Part shown: positions 17,967 through 21,327 of the stretch, one piece after another
How the letters are laid out: every line of letters begins with the position of its first letter
How positions within the stretch are numbered: the stretch's first letter is position 1
DNA from: Haplomitrium mnioides
Lineage: Eukaryota > Marchantiophyta > Haplomitriopsida > Calobryales
NCBI GenBank assembly: GCA_049999725.1
Contig: JBNGIS010017921.1
Span: 1-21,327, forward strand
DNA: 21,327 nt
Direction: 5' to 3'
Notes under the pieces: generated by a model
The model's database searches: none
What the model saw: the letters and a program-made list of their open reading frames with translations, nothing else
What the model was told of the DNA's origin: nothing
Program-made: the position numbers and the translations under genes

Positions 17967-18848
17967 TTCTGCAAACTTTCTAAGTATGGCTCATGGTACT
18001 ACATCTGGTACATGTAGTTGAACCTCTTGTAGTACTTAAGGATTGCATATTTCTGCTTCTATTTTGAGACCTGCCATCTTTTTGTCCTTTTGGAAAATAT
18101 TTTCGTGAAGGGCTCCTTCCTTTGCCTCTCTCCCTAAATTGGTTATTATGCATTCTAGTCATTGGGGATTTTCCTCTATATGAGGCTTTCTTGTTGGAAC
18201 CATATCTGGTTCTTTGTTGTGGTTGTCCTCTATTGTTTAGTGGTTTATTGTAATAAACTTCAGGTGGTTGAGATAATGGTAGAGTTCTAGGATGTCTGGT
18301 TTTAGAGTTTTTCATAAGTCCCAATGTTTTTGTGCTAATAGTAAATATGCAATTAATTCAGAATATCTTCTAAAGTTCATATTCTTGTATTTTGCATACA
18401 AGATCATACTTGTAGGATGGAAAGTTGATAATGTTTGCTCTATTTGTTCCTCTTCAGAAATAGGATGTCCACATAGAGTTACTTGACTAATGATTCTGAA
18501 GAGTTCGCTGTTATACTTGGATATTGTTGTAAAGTCCTGATTTCTCAAATTTACCCAATCATGCCTTGGTTTTGGCAAATGGATTGTCTTTCTGTGGTCA
18601 AAAAACTCTTTTAGATTGTCCCAAAACAATCAGGGGTTACTCTCATTTAAATATTAGAGTTTAAGAGGATCAGATGGCTAGTGTTTAAGAAACACCAATG
18701 CTTGTGCTTTCTGTTGAGCATTGATATCCTCATGAGTGAGGATAGTTGTTTCCAATCCTTTGGAAGCAAGGTGAGCAGCAACATCAAGTGACCATGAGAG
18801 ATAATTTGCTCCTTCTATGGTTAGGCTTTTAAAACTTACTTTTTCCAT
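17967..18848 (-). pseudogene. gag: Copia gag (nucleocapsid/capsid) remnant
   Basis: Gag packages the element RNA. The start MEKVSFKSLTIEGANYLSW and LDVAAHLASKGL are typical of plant copia gag. FWDNLKEFFDHRK and YNSELFRIISQVTLCG follow, as in UBN2/Retrotran_gag_2-type proteins. A basic region (RGKGRSPSRKYFPKG) leads to a CX2CX4HX4C zinc knuckle (CTRCSTMSHT, then KVC), with a TAG at 17980-17982 lying inside the knuckle. Earlier stops are at 18678, 18654 and 18630, and a frameshift falls near 18315 between WDL and MKN. The ATG at 18848 was chosen because similarity begins there. Confidence 0.9.
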
Positions 18849-19109
18849 TTCTTAAAATGATGATATGAACAAAGTTTGAGAAGTACCAAACAGATTTACT
18901 AAAGATTTTGTATATTCAATAACTAAAAGAGTTTTGATTTATAAATGACAAATAACTTTTATCTCTTTCTGTTATTGGAATTTTTGTAGAGCTGTCAAGA
19001 AAATATGTAACAGAGTTGTTATAGAATATGCTTCCGTCTTCTTTTTGTTGTAGGCAAGGGGTTGGCTCTGTATATCTGAAAATGTGTGTTGGTGCAGGTA
19101 TTTGAAGTT
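18849..19109 (-). other. Copia untranslated leader
   Basis: About 260 bp lie between the primer-binding-site-like motif and the gag ATG, a normal leader length. The minus open frame 18916-19125 runs across the motif and has no domain, so I treat it as chance. Confidence 0.5.
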
Positions 19110-19121
19110 GTTCTGATATCA
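19110..19121 (-). other. Primer-binding-site-like motif (initiator tRNA-Met type)
   Basis: On the minus strand TGATATCAGAAC matches 10 of 12 positions of TGGTATCAGAGC, the sequence complementary to the 3' end of plant initiator tRNA-Met that primes most plant copia elements. It lies 260 bp before gag, where a primer-binding site should be. The two mismatches (G to A in both) fit decay. The expected CA end of the LTR just before it is not clear. Confidence 0.5.
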
Positions 19122-20460
19122 CCAACAGAATCTTATAATAAAAACTTTGTTCTTCTTGCAGTTGTAGGCTAAGAAATTGAATCAGATTTCCACAATATGT
19201 AAAAATAACCTGTATTGATATGATGAGAATATATGAAGTTGCAGTTTTGAGAAAATAATGAGTTTAATAACTTAGATAGTATGGTATATAGCCATAAACC
19301 CTGTGGATTAGTTGTGGCAATTAGCCTGCTCTGATTTGATCAAAACTATGAGCCAACTAATGAGTTTAAAATTATATACTATGTATAGAATTAGTTTTCT
19401 AAATTCTATATCTTGAATTTTACAAATAGTTATTCTCAATTTTGTTCATATATAAAGAATAAGGTATGGTTATTGTAAAATGTCAGACTATCTATTATAT
19501 CTCAAAAATTTTATTCTCACTAGTATTCTGATCTGAGTATCAAGTTTTTGTGTTTTTTTTTATAAAAACAGAGTAGTGAACAATTTGTTGTGGCTTTATA
19601 GAAATGTAGATCTGTTATAAATGATTTTATGTTATATTCTGATTCAAATATTGGAGATAAATGCTCTCAATGTTTCAGAAATATCTGATTTGATGTATTG
19701 ATCTGAATATATGAGTCAACTATGTGGTTGATCAATCCGAATGTGAGCTTTAGATTATTTGTAGTTCAACTATAAATCTAATAGTCTAGTTTTTGGTTTT
19801 GTTAGACTTCAAACAATATGAGGTTTTCTTATCTATGGATTCTTAAGCAATAAAAAACATAATGTAGATGTTAGTATGTTCAGCTTCTGTAAATCAAATA
19901 TGTAAACACTTAGTTTGTAGTCAATCTGTCACCAAACATTTCACTTGATAGCTCAAAATGTTTGCCAAGAACAGGCAATCAAGTTTGTGACTTCAAAATC
20001 AAAAACTATAATAGATTGGATGTGTATATATCAATTTTCACAAGCAGATAATCCATGCTCTTTGAACTATTAGGTTCGGTAATCAAATCAGGCTTGGCAA
20101 AAACATAGGGCTTTGGGAGGGATTCAGTGTAGGTTCAAGATAAATCATGTTGCTCCAGGTAACTTACTAGCTTTGGAGATTAAGCAGGACTTCGGGGAAT
20201 AGCCTTGGCAGTCAGTTAGTTGCCACAGCAAGACAAACTTACAAATAATCCCATAAGTGTTCTCAGAAAACCCGACATTTGTATATATAGATTTTGCTGG
20301 TTGCTCCTTTCAATGGTTGGTTAAGAGAGACCCCTTCACTCCCTGCATTTGGGGGTGGGGTTGGCTCTGGTGTCTCCAATCCCCACTTGACACTTGGCAC
20401 ACTATGATTCGACTACAAGGCAGTTTTCCTTCCGAGATAAGACTAGTTTTATAATAATTA
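19122..20460 (-). repeat. Probable 5' LTR of the copia element
   Basis: This AT-rich, gene-free tract lies directly upstream of the primer-binding-site-like motif. It contains a minus-strand TATA box at 20282-20289 and stops carrying obvious structure near 20460. Without the second LTR (lost by the truncation), neither boundary can be fixed. An LTR of about 1.3 kb would be long for copia, so the true LTR may be shorter and part of this stretch may be flanking DNA. The + open frame 20257-20454 matches nothing. Confidence 0.35.
20281..20289 (-). promoter_or_regulatory. TATA box on the minus strand
   Basis: CTATATATACAAATG reads on the minus strand, directed toward the copia gag. If 19122-20460 is the LTR, this is its promoter, with transcription expected to start around 20250. 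Alternatively it belongs to an unrelated or host promoter. Confidence 0.35.
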
Positions 20461-21277
20461 TTTTAGATTAATAAAATATTATTAAAAAATTTCAATAGCT
20501 CAAATGGCTGCATTGAGAAAGTGCCAAAATAGTGATATAGATTTGTTTTGGAGACTTATTGGTCTTTCTCAAACTTTCAAAATTCACCAAAGGGGCAGCT
20601 CAAAATTTTAATATTTTAAGAATTTTTACCAAAACAATGATCTGTCGCTGTTTCACTGTCAAGGCACCTTTTGTTTTTCGAACTTTCACGAATTCAAACT
20701 TTCAAACTTTAGTCAGCTTTGAACTTTCAAATTAAATAAAATCTGAAACGGCAATGTATGACTATTTCATCCCTGATGTAGCCTTGGGACTGAGATGTAG
20801 CAATGCTGAAATGTTGGTATATTAGGGCTTCGCCATTAAGGAGCTTTGTGACTATAATTTTTCTTCAAGATTTTAGTCATTTTCAATATGAAGAATTGTT
20901 CCTTGATTCTCAATCAATTTGATTGATTCTAGTTGCAAGCTGTTTGAAATCCATTTGCGCTCATTCTCCTAATCAATTTGAATCAAAATTTGTTGAAAAT
21001 CTTGATTTGGTTCCAAAATTTCCAGGATCCAATTTCGATGGAGATCTTCCTCAAGTTTGCATCTTTCGAGTTGATTTTAAGTGTCACATGGTCGCAAAGC
21101 CTGGGTGACCTCAATTCCTCCCTTGTGCGACTCCAATTTTGTCTCAAAATGAAGCAATGTACATTTCTATTGCTGCTCTTGAAGAATCAACTCAAATTAA
21201 TATAATATAGAATTATATCATAAATTATTCAATTTATACAGGTTATAGATCTGAACAGAGGAGAAGAATTGGAAAAA

Positions 21278-21280
<3 letters not shown>
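20461..21280. other. AT-rich DNA without recognised genes
   Basis: This stretch is AT-rich with short direct repeats such as CTTTCAAACTTT (20670-20740) and several ATCAATTTGA pieces (20910-20985). Two overlapping + frames (20923-21108 and 20978-21205) carry no recognisable domain. Nothing else stands out. Confidence 0.4.

Positions 21281-21327
<47 letters not shown>
21281..21327. repeat. (AT)n microsatellite at the window edge
   Basis: An uninterrupted AT dinucleotide run of 47 bases (23.5 units) reaches the end of the window, so its full length is unknown. Confidence 0.98.

Larger units (their letters stand above)
14461..18848 (-). pseudogene. gag-pol: Ty1/copia retrotransposon, 3'-truncated and frameshifted
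   Basis: On the minus strand the order is gag, protease, integrase, RT, RNase H, which is diagnostic of Ty1/copia. The gag ATG is at 18848. Reading then needs frame changes near 18315, 17420, 16460, 15780 and 15430, and more between 15060 and 15180. Many in-frame stops occur as well (for example 18678, 18654, 18630, 17980, 17815, 17253, 17085, 16848 and 16821, lower coordinate of each codon). Similarity stops abruptly at 14461, inside the RNase H C-terminal part and before the usual end of the polyprotein, and no 3' LTR is found. This copy is dead. Confidence 0.95.

Noticed and set aside
20100-20210. Possible tRNA, 5S rRNA or SINE promoter around the GGTTCAAG and GATTAAGCAGG motifs
   Set aside because: No cloverleaf, no proper A and B boxes at the right spacing and no alignment with 5S rRNA that I could support.
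20257-20454. 65-codon + frame with tryptophan-rich residues
   Set aside because: Short, no known domain, and it overlaps the minus-strand TATA box region.

Overview
The window looks like nuclear DNA of a land plant. It contains no intact host gene that I can recognise. What can be identified is a pile-up of decayed LTR retrotransposons and the repeat arrays around them. Evidence for a plant: a Ty3/gypsy pol without a chromodomain and with an FIDD-type reverse transcriptase, a plant-type Ty1/copia polyprotein (gag, PR, INT, RT, RH), long non-coding LTR-like tracts, and iterated ACGT-core (G-box) motifs. The two elements are old and heavily mutated. A large, slowly purged genome would fit, but I cannot name the species.

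Layout. Positions 1-1110: GC-rich LTR-like repeat arm (G-box repeats, GATCGCTCTTT-type repeats, AAGTGGG blocks). Positions 1111-2387: pyrimidine-rich non-coding DNA ending near a good TATA box. Positions 2388-2487: exactly 100 N, then 20 C. Positions 2706-6852: Ty3/gypsy element on + (partial gag, then PR-RT-RH-INT in one reading frame with 12 premature stops). Positions 6853-7637: purine-rich non-coding DNA. Positions 7638-9330: a second repeat arm with the same blocks in the same order but inverted, so the gypsy pol lies between two oppositely oriented arms. Positions 9331-11013: purine-rich non-coding DNA ending in a polypurine tract. Positions 11014-13950: unrecognised DNA with a 15-bp minisatellite. 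Positions 13958-14460: a third, more diverged piece of the arm repeat. Positions 14461-18848: Ty1/copia element on the minus strand, cut off inside RNase H. Positions 18849-20460: its leader, a primer-binding-site-like motif and a probable 5' LTR with a TATA box. Positions 20461-21327: AT-rich DNA ending in (AT)n.

The elements do not work together as a pathway; they are independent insertions. The gypsy copy has kept its frame and catalytic residues but collected stop codons. The copia copy has both frameshifts and stops. The points most worth following up are the inverted arms with their regulatory-looking repeats, and the contrast in how the two elements decayed.
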